Below are positions 25,932-34,885 of a stretch of DNA of 64,000 bases, one piece after another. The translations under genes were made by a program, and so were the position numbers. Numbering within the stretch: position 1 is the first letter of the stretch; every line of letters begins with the position of its first letter. Source of the stretch: Henriciella sp045287255. GTDB lineage: Bacteria > Pseudomonadota > Alphaproteobacteria > Caulobacterales > Hyphomonadaceae. The DNA lies in NCBI RefSeq assembly GCF_045287255.1, contig NZ_CP137142.1:124001-188000 (forward strand), in the 5' to 3' direction. Below the pieces are notes generated by a model. That model saw nothing but the letters and a program-made list of their open reading frames with translations. It had not been told where the DNA came from and ran no database searches.

Positions 25932-27842
25932 CTATTCTGATGGGGTATGCGTCAGGTTAATGCCAAACCGGGTAATGACCTCGCCGGGTTCAGGATCAGT
26001 CTCATCAAAGGTCTCGATGGTTTCGAATGTGATCGGAGTTTCCGGCGCGACTTTGAGCTCCAACGTGCCTCCTTCTTCAAGCCACAGTGCCGCAGCATCC
26101 ACCCATGGGCGAACCTCTGGGACGTCTTTAGCCAGCTCAGGTCCGAACCCTCGTACAGCATTAACGGCAAACCCGCGCAGAGCTGTTGCGTCATTATAGG
26201 CCAGCATGGCCATTTGCGGCTCATCTGGGAAGGCTTTGCCAATTTCGTGCGCAGCGGTCAGGGTGGCTTCCAGGCCACCATTATCGGTCACGCGGATGAC
26301 AGCATTGCGAAACTCGAATGCCTCTTTGATCTGGGTTTCAAACGCCTCTTCCCCAACCGCGTCGGTCAGCGCTGCGGCTGTCTGGGCAGGCGTTGTCAAT
26401 GTGAGGTCAACATTGGCGAAGGATGAGAACAAATCCGCGAAGTTACCGTTCTCTGTATAGGTGATGGCCCCCGTGGTTTCATCCCAGGTGCCTTTAAGAT
26501 CATAATCCCCGCAGAGGCAGTCGAGATTATTGTCCGCCAACACAGTCATAACTGTTTGCATCTGGGCCAATTCTTCTGCTGGGATCTCCTCCTCAGGCAT
26601 CATCTCGAAAACACTCTTGAGGAGCGTTCCGATCTCATAAGCGAACCCATCGAGATCAAGCGAGACCTCTGTTGGCAATAGCCAGTGGAACTTTGTCAGG
26701 TTGAGATCGATCAGATCTGCATTGAAGACGGTCTCATCACTCATCTCGAAGCGATAATTCTCCAGACGCCAATGGCCGAGGCTCATGAAATCAGCTTCGG
26801 TGTGCTCGGGCATCTTCCACTCGGAAACCGCCCGATAAACATTGGCCAAGCGCAAGTCAGAGATCTCATAAGACTGTATGCCGCCTTTCAGGGCCATGGG
26901 AATGCCGTGCTCATCAAAGTTCGGATCGTCAACGGGCAGGACGCCATCCATATCGAACCGCGTATCGAAATAGGCGGCATAGCCCATATCTCCACGGCGA
27001 TAGTCAGACATGATTGTGGTCGGTACGCTCATGTCCATTTTCAGACCCTGATCGCCAACGCCCATATCCATGACAAATTCGGCCTCTTGCATGGCGAACC
27101 CGTTCAAGCTGAACGCACGTGAAGCCGCCGCAATGGCCTGCAGCATATGGATGCCCTCAAGCTCATCTTCCTGGAGGTCATCGCTATCGGTATAGCTGAC
27201 TTCAAATGGCTCCAGCGTCAGGCCATCCAGAACCAGTTTTTCAGCACGTACGTCATACTCGCGAATGACCATCATACTGGCTGGGTCCAGAAGCTCCCCG
27301 CTGGGATCAATCGTCAGGGCGAGTTTGTCATTGTACTCCTCAGCAATACGGGCGCCCAGTTCATCAAAGCCAACAGAGCTGATATTGGAAAACTCGATCC
27401 GGTCGGCAAGTTTGATGGAGTCTGCAGTATTGGTCCCGGCCAAGCGATCATTCAAAGCGGTCGTGTTGAAATTCCAGAACTCTGCCGTTTCTGCCTTCAG
27501 CCCCAGGTCAATGCCATCGACGGCGACGACAAAGGTGAAGTCTTCAACGACAGTTGCGCCATTATCGGCGGTCGTCACATTTCCGAATGTGAAGCGGGCA
27601 TCGCCTGGAATGGTGTCTGCCAGCGCGGTAAAAGCCTCAACCCCGAAGCTTTCATTCGCTTCGGCTTTGAACCCGCCGGACAACAATTTCTGCGCAAGGT
27701 CACGACCCGAGATATCCTCTGAGCCTGTCGTAATATCCGTACTCGCTCCGTTTCCGGTTTCCACAGGGTCTGACGCAGGCTGGCAAGCGCTCAGAGCGAG
27801 AAACCCGAGGGCGGCTACGGTTGAGTTGAGCAGAGGTTTCAT
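25932..27842 (-). CDS. Large lipoprotein of unknown function
   Basis: A 636-residue protein with signal peptide and lipobox LSAC (acylated Cys near residue 20), followed by an acidic, threonine-rich linker. The mature part is predicted mostly beta, with repeated phrases such as DGIDLGLKAETAEFW and DLNLTKFHWLLP and no catalytic motif that I recognise. The overall style recalls YdgA/DUF945 or AsmA-like envelope proteins, but this is only a resemblance. Two cysteines (LDCLCGDYDL) could bind a metal or form a disulfide. It is monocistronic as far as can be seen. Confidence 0.7.
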   Translation of the reverse strand: MKPLLNSTVAALGFLALSACQPASDPVETGNGASTDITTGSEDISGRDLAQKLLSGGFKAEANESFGVEAFTALADTIPGDARFTFGNVTTADNGATVVEDFTFVVAVDGIDLGLKAETAEFWNFNTTALNDRLAGTNTADSIKLADRIEFSNISSVGFDELGARIAEEYNDKLALTIDPSGELLDPASMMVIREYDVRAEKLVLDGLTLEPFEVSYTDSDDLQEDELEGIHMLQAIAAASRAFSLNGFAMQEAEFVMDMGVGDQGLKMDMSVPTTIMSDYRRGDMGYAAYFDTRFDMDGVLPVDDPNFDEHGIPMALKGGIQSYEISDLRLANVYRAVSEWKMPEHTEADFMSLGHWRLENYRFEMSDETVFNADLIDLNLTKFHWLLPTEVSLDLDGFAYEIGTLLKSVFEMMPEEEIPAEELAQMQTVMTVLADNNLDCLCGDYDLKGTWDETTGAITYTENGNFADLFSSFANVDLTLTTPAQTAAALTDAVGEEAFETQIKEAFEFRNAVIRVTDNGGLEATLTAAHEIGKAFPDEPQMAMLAYNDATALRGFAVNAVRGFGPELAKDVPEVRPWVDAAALWLEEGGTLELKVAPETPITFETIETFDETDPEPGEVITRFGINLTHTPSE

Positions 27843-27928
27843 CAGGATGTCCTGTTTAACTAAGGGTAGAATTCTTTAAGGCCTGCGCATGATAACAGTC
27901 CGCCACGGCAAATGCCATATTCGTAAGT

Positions 27929-28660
27929 TTACGCAGCTTCTGAGGTTTCTGGCTCCACCTCGTCCTTTTGCTTCCGTGTCCAGAAGGGGGCATGAGGGTC
28001 GGCTTTTCGGTCATATCGCTTGGCGTAATACTCGCTTGCGGTACAGGTTAGGGGCTTTGGGGTCAGGGTCATGCCATCGCGCCGTAGCCGCTCGATGACG
28101 GCGTCTCGCAGATGCAGATAAGGCAGGCCGCGCATCTCGAAATCATGCGCTTTCATCCAATCCCGTACTGTCCAGCTTCGGGTGGAGGGGGCGTCACAGG
28201 GTGGTTTGCCCTTGTGTGTTTCCCAAAGATACAGGGTCGATAATCCGGTCAGGATGGCGTCGACCGCAGATTTAACTGGGCCTGCTGTATCAGCGCCTTG
28301 GGCCAATGCGGCGTGTATGGACAGTTTATGAGCGGACAGGTCATCATACAGCATACGAATGACGCTCAAGGTCTGGCGATCTGTTCGACCCGGCTTGCTC
28401 AGAAAAGCATCCAGTTGCGGATGGCTCACCCGGCGCAAGGCGCCTGTTTGTTCAAGCGTGCCGCGCGCAACCGCATCCACATCATTAATCATGCGCTGCA
28501 GGTTTAAGCGGAGCTCATAACCAATACCTGCGAGGCTCTGTTGCTCCTGATCTTTCTGTAAGTCGAGCCATCGCCAAGCCTGAAAGGCCATAAAAACAAT
28601 TGCGCCGATCAGGCATAGCAGACCGACGACGATAAAGCTCTGAAAGGCTGCATCACTCAT
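27929..28660 (-). CDS. Membrane-anchored protein of unknown function
   Basis: A 243-residue protein with one N-terminal membrane helix (residues about 5-28, FIVVGLLCLIGAIVFMAF) and a helical cytoplasmic or periplasmic domain; no family is recognised. The ATG at 28660 is chosen because GGGAGAG lies just upstream; a longer frame to 28675 lacks one. The C-terminal tail is charged (KQKDEVEPETSEAA). The gene is divergent from dinB, so the SOS box in between might touch both, although it lies close to dinB only. Confidence 0.65.
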   Translation of the reverse strand: MSDAAFQSFIVVGLLCLIGAIVFMAFQAWRWLDLQKDQEQQSLAGIGYELRLNLQRMINDVDAVARGTLEQTGALRRVSHPQLDAFLSKPGRTDRQTLSVIRMLYDDLSAHKLSIHAALAQGADTAGPVKSAVDAILTGLSTLYLWETHKGKPPCDAPSTRSWTVRDWMKAHDFEMRGLPYLHLRDAVIERLRRDGMTLTPKPLTCTASEYYAKRYDRKADPHAPFWTRKQKDEVEPETSEAA

Positions 28661-28709
28661 CTCTCTCCCCTTCATCTCTTGTTTACCATTGCTACCAGGA
28701 AAGGGCCAC

Positions 28710-28737
28710 TTGCAATTTGTTCCTATTATGTTCTAAT
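28710..28737 (+). promoter_or_regulatory. Predicted dinB promoter, transcript probably leaderless
   Basis: TTGCAA (28710-28715) and TCTAAT (28732-28737) with a 16-nt spacer make a plausible sigma-70 promoter. Its expected start falls about 7 nt downstream, at or next to the dinB ATG (28744), and no Shine-Dalgarno precedes that ATG. Together these suggest a leaderless mRNA. Confidence 0.45.
28719..28733. promoter_or_regulatory. LexA (SOS) box of the dinB gene
   Basis: GTTCCTATTATGTTC matches exactly the alphaproteobacterial LexA box GTTC-N7-GTTC. It overlaps the spacer and -10 of the predicted dinB promoter, so LexA would shut it off until DNA damage. Confidence 0.85.
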
Positions 28738-28743
28738 GGGTTC

Positions 28744-30060
28744 ATGCGCCTGCCGACCGAAATTGAAAGCTTGTATCTCGACTTTGATGGCTTCTTTGCC
28801 AATGCAGAGAAGACGCTGCGCCCTGAATTCGCTGAGCGTCCCGTCGGGGTGATCCCGCTCAATTCCAAGCATACCAGCCTGATCGCGCGATGTTACAAGG
28901 CTAAGGCTTATGGCATACAGCGCGGCACGAGTGTTGCCGAAGCAAGGCGGCTGTGCCCGGATATTGCCCTTCTGATCGCCCGTCATGACGACTATGTCCG
29001 CTTGCATCATGATATTCTGGGGGTTCTGGACCAGTTCGTGCCGGTTAAGAAAGTCTGGTCTGTTGATGAAATGGAATGTGCCCTGATTGGCCGTGAGCGT
29101 CGGACATGTGTCGAACTGGCGCATAAGATCAAGACGGCCTTGCGAGAGACATTTGGGCCTTATCTGACCTGCTCGATTGGGTTAGCCCCAAACCAGTTTT
29201 TAGCCAAAGTTGCTGCGGAAATGAACAAGCCGGATGGCTTGGTTGTCATGCGTCCGCAGGATTTACCAGGGCGGTTATTTGAACTCTCGCTGACCGCCCT
29301 ACCGGGTATTTCACGAAACATGCAGAAGCGCCTGAATAGTTCCGGTGTGTATAGCGTTGAAGATTTATGGGACCTGTCACCAAAGCATGCCCGCAAGATC
29401 TGGCACAGTGTTGAGGGGGAGCGGATGTGGGCGAGCCTGCGTGGTTATGCGATTGATCGCCCTGAAACCGCGCGGCGGATGTTTGGACATGGCCGAATCC
29501 TGTCCAGCGACTGGCGAGCACCGGACAAGGCCCGGGACTGCTTGCGTTTGTTAACCGTCAAGGCTGCCCGGCGATTACGCCGGGAAGGCTATACGGCGAG
29601 TGCGCTGAGTATTTCACTGGGGCTGACAAATGGGCAACGCTGGAGCCACGAAACGCGTTTCTTTCCGGCGCGCGATGATCATACCTTTCTGACAGAGATG
29701 AACCGCCTGTTTCAGGTCGGCTTGCAGATGAGCGGAGCCACGCGTTTCAAGAAGGTTTCGGTGATGCTGCATGGCATTGCCAGTCTGGGTGAGACGTCGG
29801 ACGATCTCTTCGAACAGGCCGAGCAACGCTCAGATCGAACGCGCTGGGAAACCCTGACGGATGTGATGGACACATTAAATGCCCGGAATGGGAATTGTGT
29901 CGTTTCGCTTGGGGTCACGAAAGAGCCACCGGGTGGATATGCCGGGGCTAAAATCGCGTTTGGCCGTGTCCCTGATCTGAATGACTTCGCGCTAACGCCG
30001 GATGCTGCGCGTGGGCATGCCCAAATGTTGGAACGCAATCAGGAAGACGCGATTGGTTGA
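28744..30060 (+). CDS. dinB: Y-family translesion DNA polymerase (DinB/Pol IV type)
   Basis: A 438-residue Y-family polymerase that copies past damaged bases. The catalytic acids lie in YLDFDGFFA (near residue 11) and in VWSVDEMEC; the helix-hairpin-helix region is LTALPGISRNMQKRLNSSGV, and the little-finger domain follows. The motif SVDEMEC replaces the common SIDEAYL, so it is a somewhat divergent branch. I chose the ATG at 28744 because an upstream in-frame TTG would start inside the LexA box. It is not in an imuA-imuB-dnaE2 cassette. The end overlaps the convergent ampG-like gene by 22 nt. Confidence 0.93.
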   Translation: MRLPTEIESLYLDFDGFFANAEKTLRPEFAERPVGVIPLNSKHTSLIARCYKAKAYGIQRGTSVAEARRLCPDIALLIARHDDYVRLHHDILGVLDQFVPVKKVWSVDEMECALIGRERRTCVELAHKIKTALRETFGPYLTCSIGLAPNQFLAKVAAEMNKPDGLVVMRPQDLPGRLFELSLTALPGISRNMQKRLNSSGVYSVEDLWDLSPKHARKIWHSVEGERMWASLRGYAIDRPETARRMFGHGRILSSDWRAPDKARDCLRLLTVKAARRLRREGYTASALSISLGLTNGQRWSHETRFFPARDDHTFLTEMNRLFQVGLQMSGATRFKKVSVMLHGIASLGETSDDLFEQAEQRSDRTRWETLTDVMDTLNARNGNCVVSLGVTKEPPGGYAGAKIAFGRVPDLNDFALTPDAARGHAQMLERNQEDAIG

Positions 30061-31751
30061 GTGTTCATTTTGCGGCGTATGGCTTCAATCACGGATAGGG
30101 CAACAGCCACCATGCCGAGCCAGAACGTGATGATGAAGACAGTATAGTAGCCTTCAGCTTCAATCATTTCACCAAGCCAGGCACGACCCAGAGTGCCCAG
30201 CAGCATGGTGAGAGACCCAAGCAGGGCATATTGCACGGCGGCGAAGCGCGGGTTCACCACAGACGTAAGGTAAGCAACAATGGCAACGCTGGCAAAGCCG
30301 CCAGCGAGGTTTTCCCCAGCAATAGCCATCATCAGGCGCGCCATGCGTTGTCCTTGATCCGGAGCAACCGGGTCAGGGGAAATGGTTGCGGCCCATTCTG
30401 CAAATGCGATGAGGGGCGTATCGAGGTGGGTAAACGCGAGGAAGGTATCCATGCCTGCGCCCCCCGCGGACAGATCTGCGAAGAGAAGATTGGTCGCAGC
30501 GGCCAACACGGCCCCGGCAATCAAGACGGGCATCCGGCCAATGAAAGCAATAATCACAGCGCCAAGACCCGCCCCGGCAATCGTCATCAGGACGCCAAAG
30601 AATTTTGAGGCAATCGCGACATCATCCATTGTATGATGGAGTGCGCCGAAGCGGTCATCCAGATAAAAGGGATAGGCAAAGGCACCCCAAACCGCATCTG
30701 TGAAGCGATAGGTTAAGGCAAGTAGCAGGACCAGAATAACGCCCCAGTGCATACGCTGAATGAGCTCCATAAGGGGATCAAAGATCGCCCGGAACAGAGC
30801 CCTGAAAAGGCTGCCCTTGCTGTCAGCTGGAGTCAGCGTTGCCTTCACTTTAAATGTGTAAAGCAACCATGCAGCCAGCAAGGCAGGAAGCAACACAGTC
30901 AGCCCAACAATGACCGGCCCTTGATTGCGGACGAAATTACGGGCGCTAGGCTCTGTATTTAAGATCAAGGCCTCTGTCATGAACCATAAGATCATGCCGC
31001 CCGCGATCAGCCATCCTGTGCTAATCGTCAGGGTTGCGCGCTGCCGGATACTTTTCGACAGGCTGGTAAAGAAAGACGGACGTTCCTCATCACGATTGAT
31101 CCCTGCATCGGGCTCTGGTGCGATCAGGGTGCCAATTGCCGCCAGCGCCATCATAGCGCCGATCATGATGTAAACAGCACTCCAGCCGATCCGCGCGGCC
31201 AACATGAGTGCCAAAAATCCAGTAATGAAACCTGATAAGCGATAGCCGAACTGATAGAGGGCAGCCATCAAATCCTTATCGACTTCGGAGCGTGCGACCT
31301 CAATGCGCCAAGCATCCAGGACAATATCATGGGTGGCGGACATCAGAGCGATGCTGAGGGCAAGGATCGCGACAAAGCCGATATTGTTGACGGGGTCAGC
31401 CAGCGGTAGAAGTGCCAGCAAGATGGCCATCGGAATTTGAAACAGGATGAGCCATGAGCGCCGCGCGCCCAAACGCTGAAACGGAATAAATTTCGGGGTT
31501 TGGAAGGCTGGGGCCCAAAGATACTTAAACGAGTAGCCAAGCGTAATAATGGACAAAATACCGATGGTTGACGGGGTAACGCCCTCTGTTGTGAGCCAGG
31601 CATTCAACGTGCCGAGCACCGCGCCATAGGGTAGACCCGCCGCGAAGGCGAGCAGTAGCATGGCCAACATGCGCCGATCTTTAAGAGCTGCAAAGGCCTG
31701 CAGAAAACGTGGCTTTTGGGACTCTATTGAATCGGCGCTGATTTCACTCAT
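30039..31751 (-). CDS. ampG: AmpG-like MFS permease
   Basis: A 570-residue membrane protein with 12-14 hydrophobic segments in the AmpG branch of the major facilitator superfamily, which brings GlcNAc-anhydroMurNAc muropeptides back into the cytosol for cell-wall recycling. The N-terminal LLAFAAGLPYGAVLGTLNAW and MSATHDIVLDAWRIE blocks match the family; the acidic N-terminus is cytoplasmic. Its ATG overlaps the stop of the upstream hybrid kinase (ATGA), so the two are co-translated, an unusual pairing. Transport substrate is inferred from family only. Confidence 0.85.
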   Translation of the reverse strand: MSEISADSIESQKPRFLQAFAALKDRRMLAMLLLAFAAGLPYGAVLGTLNAWLTTEGVTPSTIGILSIITLGYSFKYLWAPAFQTPKFIPFQRLGARRSWLILFQIPMAILLALLPLADPVNNIGFVAILALSIALMSATHDIVLDAWRIEVARSEVDKDLMAALYQFGYRLSGFITGFLALMLAARIGWSAVYIMIGAMMALAAIGTLIAPEPDAGINRDEERPSFFTSLSKSIRQRATLTISTGWLIAGGMILWFMTEALILNTEPSARNFVRNQGPVIVGLTVLLPALLAAWLLYTFKVKATLTPADSKGSLFRALFRAIFDPLMELIQRMHWGVILVLLLALTYRFTDAVWGAFAYPFYLDDRFGALHHTMDDVAIASKFFGVLMTIAGAGLGAVIIAFIGRMPVLIAGAVLAAATNLLFADLSAGGAGMDTFLAFTHLDTPLIAFAEWAATISPDPVAPDQGQRMARLMMAIAGENLAGGFASVAIVAYLTSVVNPRFAAVQYALLGSLTMLLGTLGRAWLGEMIEAEGYYTVFIITFWLGMVAVALSVIEAIRRKMNTQPIASS

Positions 31752-33226
31752 GCAACACTCGCTGTTTCATCCGGGGTGATCCACTCAAAGGCCAGACGGC
31801 GCAGGGTTGAGGCATCAAGTGGCTTTGCAGCAACCCCTGATGCTCCGGCCAGCCGCGCACGTTTTTCAATGTCAGGATTAATCTCGGCTGAAATAGCGAT
31901 AATCGGGACGGTATTTCCGTCACTCCGCAAATGGCGCATCGCCTCAAATCCGTCCATGATTGGCATTCGTAGATCCATGAAGACCAGATGTGGCGTGATT
32001 TGGGCAATCACGTCGAGGGCTTCACTGCCGGTTGAGGCTGTGGTGACAGAAAAACCCGCCGATTCCAGGGCGCGTTGCGCGATCAGGGCATTGATTGGGT
32101 TATCATCGGCAATCACAACGCGGGCATTATCAGCGGTCATGTTTTCAGGATCGATGGCTTCACTTCCGGCGATGGCCAGTTCAGTCCGCCTGATGAGGGA
32201 AGCATGCCGAAGCGGTCGGACCAACCAACCTGACACGCCGAGTTCCCGAAACTTTGGCAGCTGTCCACGATCTTCCGGTCGCAGGAGGACGAGGACACGA
32301 CTTCTTTTGCAGAGCTTGCGAATCAGCGGGGCTGGGGTGGTCGCGTCAACAAGGATCAGATCGGCTGCTGCTGAGAGCGCAGCTTCTGGTGGTTCGACAT
32401 AGATAACTTTATGCTCCTGCGCGAGCAGGCAACTCGCGGCGCTCATGGTTGTTGCAGGCGGCAGACCCGCAAAAACCAGTGTATGTCGCACTGTGTTGCC
32501 GGGGGTTGATGTGTTTACGGGGGTCGTGGCTTCGGCCGGGAGCTTGACCGTAAAGGTCGCTCCAAGGCCGGGTTGGCTCTCGAGCGAGACATGCCCACCC
32601 AAAACAGTTGTCAGCCGCGCAACAATCGCAAGCCCCAGGCCAACCCCGCCGTCCTTTTCTGCGTCGCTGGCATTGGCCTGACGAAAAGCGGTAAACAGGG
32701 TGTCTTGAGCCTTGGTTGAAATGCCCGGGCCGCTATCGCGGATATGGCAGATCAGTTGATCATGATCGTAGTTGAGATCGACCAGAATGGCGCCGGTTTC
32801 GGTAAACTTTAGCGCGTTGCCGATCAGGTTGAAGAGGATTTGGCGTAGCTTGCCACCATCACAAAGTATGCTGTCCGGGAGGTTGGGACTGGCCCGAACA
32901 GCGAGGTCCAGGCCTTTGGCATGGGCGCGCGGGCTGAGCAGTTCAGTGACTTCCTGAGCCAGATCCAGAGGTGAGCACTCTGATCGATCAATCGACACTT
33001 CTCCAGAATCCAGACGCGCATAGTCCAGCATATTGTTGAGCATCTGAAGCAGGCGTGTACCAGAGGTGCGGATCGCCTCGGCATATTCGCGCTGAGCCGG
33101 GGTCATATCTGTTTCCAACAGGAGAGACACGGTTCCCAGAATGCCATTCAGAGGCGTGCGGATCTCATGACTGGCTGTTGCGAGAAAGGCCTGTTCAGGC
33201 GAAAGGGGCGTATCACTTTGTGTCAT
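31748..33226 (-). CDS. Soluble hybrid histidine kinase with two receiver domains
   Basis: A 492-residue kinase that starts only 19 residues before its phospho-histidine H20 (ASHEIRTPLNG), so there is no sensory domain. The ATPase domain is intact: N-box NLIGNALKF, G1 RDSGPGIS, G2 GVGLGLAIV. A first receiver-like domain (about 255-355) lacks the acidic pair and looks inactive; the second (about 365-485) is complete, with ADDNPIN, phospho-acceptor in FMDLRMP and lysine in AAKPLD. It would take its signal from a partner. It is coupled by overlap to the AmpG-like gene downstream. Confidence 0.93.
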   Translation of the reverse strand: MTQSDTPLSPEQAFLATASHEIRTPLNGILGTVSLLLETDMTPAQREYAEAIRTSGTRLLQMLNNMLDYARLDSGEVSIDRSECSPLDLAQEVTELLSPRAHAKGLDLAVRASPNLPDSILCDGGKLRQILFNLIGNALKFTETGAILVDLNYDHDQLICHIRDSGPGISTKAQDTLFTAFRQANASDAEKDGGVGLGLAIVARLTTVLGGHVSLESQPGLGATFTVKLPAEATTPVNTSTPGNTVRHTLVFAGLPPATTMSAASCLLAQEHKVIYVEPPEAALSAAADLILVDATTPAPLIRKLCKRSRVLVLLRPEDRGQLPKFRELGVSGWLVRPLRHASLIRRTELAIAGSEAIDPENMTADNARVVIADDNPINALIAQRALESAGFSVTTASTGSEALDVIAQITPHLVFMDLRMPIMDGFEAMRHLRSDGNTVPIIAISAEINPDIEKRARLAGASGVAAKPLDASTLRRLAFEWITPDETASVA

Positions 33227-33274
33227 GGCACTGTGTATGTCACAAAGCCCTGAGTTTATACTTAACGCGATCAG

Positions 33275-34825
33275 TTATTGTGCCAGTGCCGTTTGCGACA
33301 GAGCGGTCGTTTCACCGGGTGGGCGCCGTCGATAGGATAAGGCTTCGGCAATATGCAGGCGGCGAACCCCGGTCGCGCCATCAAGGTCGGCGATTGTGCG
33401 CGCAACTTTCAAGACACGATGATAGGCCCGCGCGGACAGGTTCAGCTTCATGGCGGCATCTGCAATAAGGGCCTGCCCTTTCTCATCAGGAGTGGCTGAT
33501 TGTTCGAGGATCGAGCCCGTCGCATCGGCGTTTACAAGGCGCGTGAAAGCGGGCTCTGCATCTTGATAGCGATCTGCCTGCATGGCTCGCGCTTGCGCCA
33601 CACGCGCCGCTGCCTCTGCAGAGCCGTCTTGTGGTGCTGGCAGGGTGAGGTCCATCGCGGTGACGGGGGGCGTATCGAAGAACAGATCAATCCGATCCAT
33701 AAAGGGGCCTGACAGGCGCGCCTGATACTGCTCCGCGCACTTGGGCCCGCGCCGACAGGCGCCATCGCCAGGGCCGCCACCACACCGGCAAGGGTTCATC
33801 GCCGCAACAAGCTGGAAACGAGCCGGGTATTTGACATGGCGATTGGCGCGCGAGATCACAACTTCGCCATCCTCAAGAGGCTGTCGTAGACTGTCGAGGA
33901 CCTGGGCGCTGAACTCAGGCAGTTCATCCAGAAACAGGATGCCATGGTGGGCGAGGCTGATCTCTCCAGGTCTCGCTTTCATGCCCCCGCCCACAAGCGC
34001 GGCCATACTGGCACTATGATGCGGGCTGCGGAACGGGCGCGTGCGTGAGAGCTGGCCACGCTCAAGTAAACCAGCCACCGATTGAATCTGGGACACTTCA
34101 AGCAGTTCGCGCGCAGAGAGGGGCGGCAATAGTCCGGGCAAGCGCTTGGCCAGCATAGATTTGCCGGATCCGGGTGGGCCACAATAGAGCAGATTATGTC
34201 CACCGGCGGCCGCGATTTCGAGGACACGTTTGGCCCCTTCTTGGCCCTTAACATCGCGGAGGTCGGGCAGAGGCGGGCTATCGGCCAACTCTCCGGGTGG
34301 TGGACATGACAAAGGCGCGCGCCCGGCAAAATGATTGATCAGACTGATAAGGTTTGGCGCAGCAAGATTGCCTTCGCCAGCCCAGGCGGCTTCCGGGCCG
34401 CATATTTCTGGACAGATTAAACGCAAGTCCAGTTCGAGCGCCTGCATGGCCGCGGGTAAAACACCCAGCGTTTGAACCAATCGACCATCAAGGGACAGCT
34501 CGCCAAGCGCGGCGTGTCCATCCAGTGCATCTGCCGGGATGACGCCCATACTGGCCATGATTGCCAGTGCGATCGCGAGATCATAATGGCTGCCTTCCTT
34601 GGGCAGATCAGCCGGGGCGAGATTCACAATGATCCGCTTTGGGGGCAGGGCGAGACCAATGGATGAAAAGGCTGCTCGTACCCGTTCCCGGCTTTCACCA
34701 ACGGCCTTATCCGGCAGACCAACAATATGGAAAGAGGGTTGTGAGGCCCCAACCATCTGGACCTGTACGTCCACCGGCTTGGCCTCTATCCCCTCAAATG
34801 CGAATGTCGAAATCCTGCAAACCAA
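33275..34825 (-). CDS. comM: ComM/YifB AAA+ ATPase, probable SOS gene
   Basis: A 516-residue magnesium-chelatase-like AAA+ protein of the YifB/ComM family. In naturally competent bacteria ComM is a hexameric helicase for branch migration during integration of single-stranded DNA. The N-terminal Lon-like domain (FHIVGLPDKAVGESRERVR) precedes Walker A GPPGSGKSML and Walker B ILFLDELPEF; a cysteine-rich insert (CRCGGG, CRRGPKC) and the C-terminal SYRR motif complete the family pattern. The start is TTG with GGGAGG about 7 nt upstream, in a hairpin. A perfect LexA box precedes the gene. Confidence 0.95.
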   Translation of the reverse strand: MVCRISTFAFEGIEAKPVDVQVQMVGASQPSFHIVGLPDKAVGESRERVRAAFSSIGLALPPKRIIVNLAPADLPKEGSHYDLAIALAIMASMGVIPADALDGHAALGELSLDGRLVQTLGVLPAAMQALELDLRLICPEICGPEAAWAGEGNLAAPNLISLINHFAGRAPLSCPPPGELADSPPLPDLRDVKGQEGAKRVLEIAAAGGHNLLYCGPPGSGKSMLAKRLPGLLPPLSARELLEVSQIQSVAGLLERGQLSRTRPFRSPHHSASMAALVGGGMKARPGEISLAHHGILFLDELPEFSAQVLDSLRQPLEDGEVVISRANRHVKYPARFQLVAAMNPCRCGGGPGDGACRRGPKCAEQYQARLSGPFMDRIDLFFDTPPVTAMDLTLPAPQDGSAEAAARVAQARAMQADRYQDAEPAFTRLVNADATGSILEQSATPDEKGQALIADAAMKLNLSARAYHRVLKVARTIADLDGATGVRRLHIAEALSYRRRPPGETTALSQTALAQ

Positions 34826-34827
34826 AA

Positions 34828-34852
34828 CGTCCTCCCAGCACCTGAGAGGACG
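34828..34852 (-). promoter_or_regulatory. Hairpin masking the comM ribosome-binding site
   Basis: In the comM leader, CGTCCTC pairs with GAGGACG (7 bp, 11-nt loop). The downstream arm is the Shine-Dalgarno GGGAGGACG itself, so folding would hide it. With a TTG start this suggests low basal translation. Confidence 0.5.
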
Positions 34853-34867
34853 GTATCAGAAGATTTG

Positions 34868-34882
34868 GAACAAAGAAAGAAC
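34868..34882. promoter_or_regulatory. LexA (SOS) box upstream of comM
   Basis: GAACAAAGAAAGAAC is, on the minus strand, GTTC-N7-GTTC, an exact alphaproteobacterial LexA box. It lies about 43 bp before the comM start, in the gap after the preceding lipoprotein gene, in a position to cover the promoter. Confidence 0.8.
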
Positions 34883-34885
34883 TTT

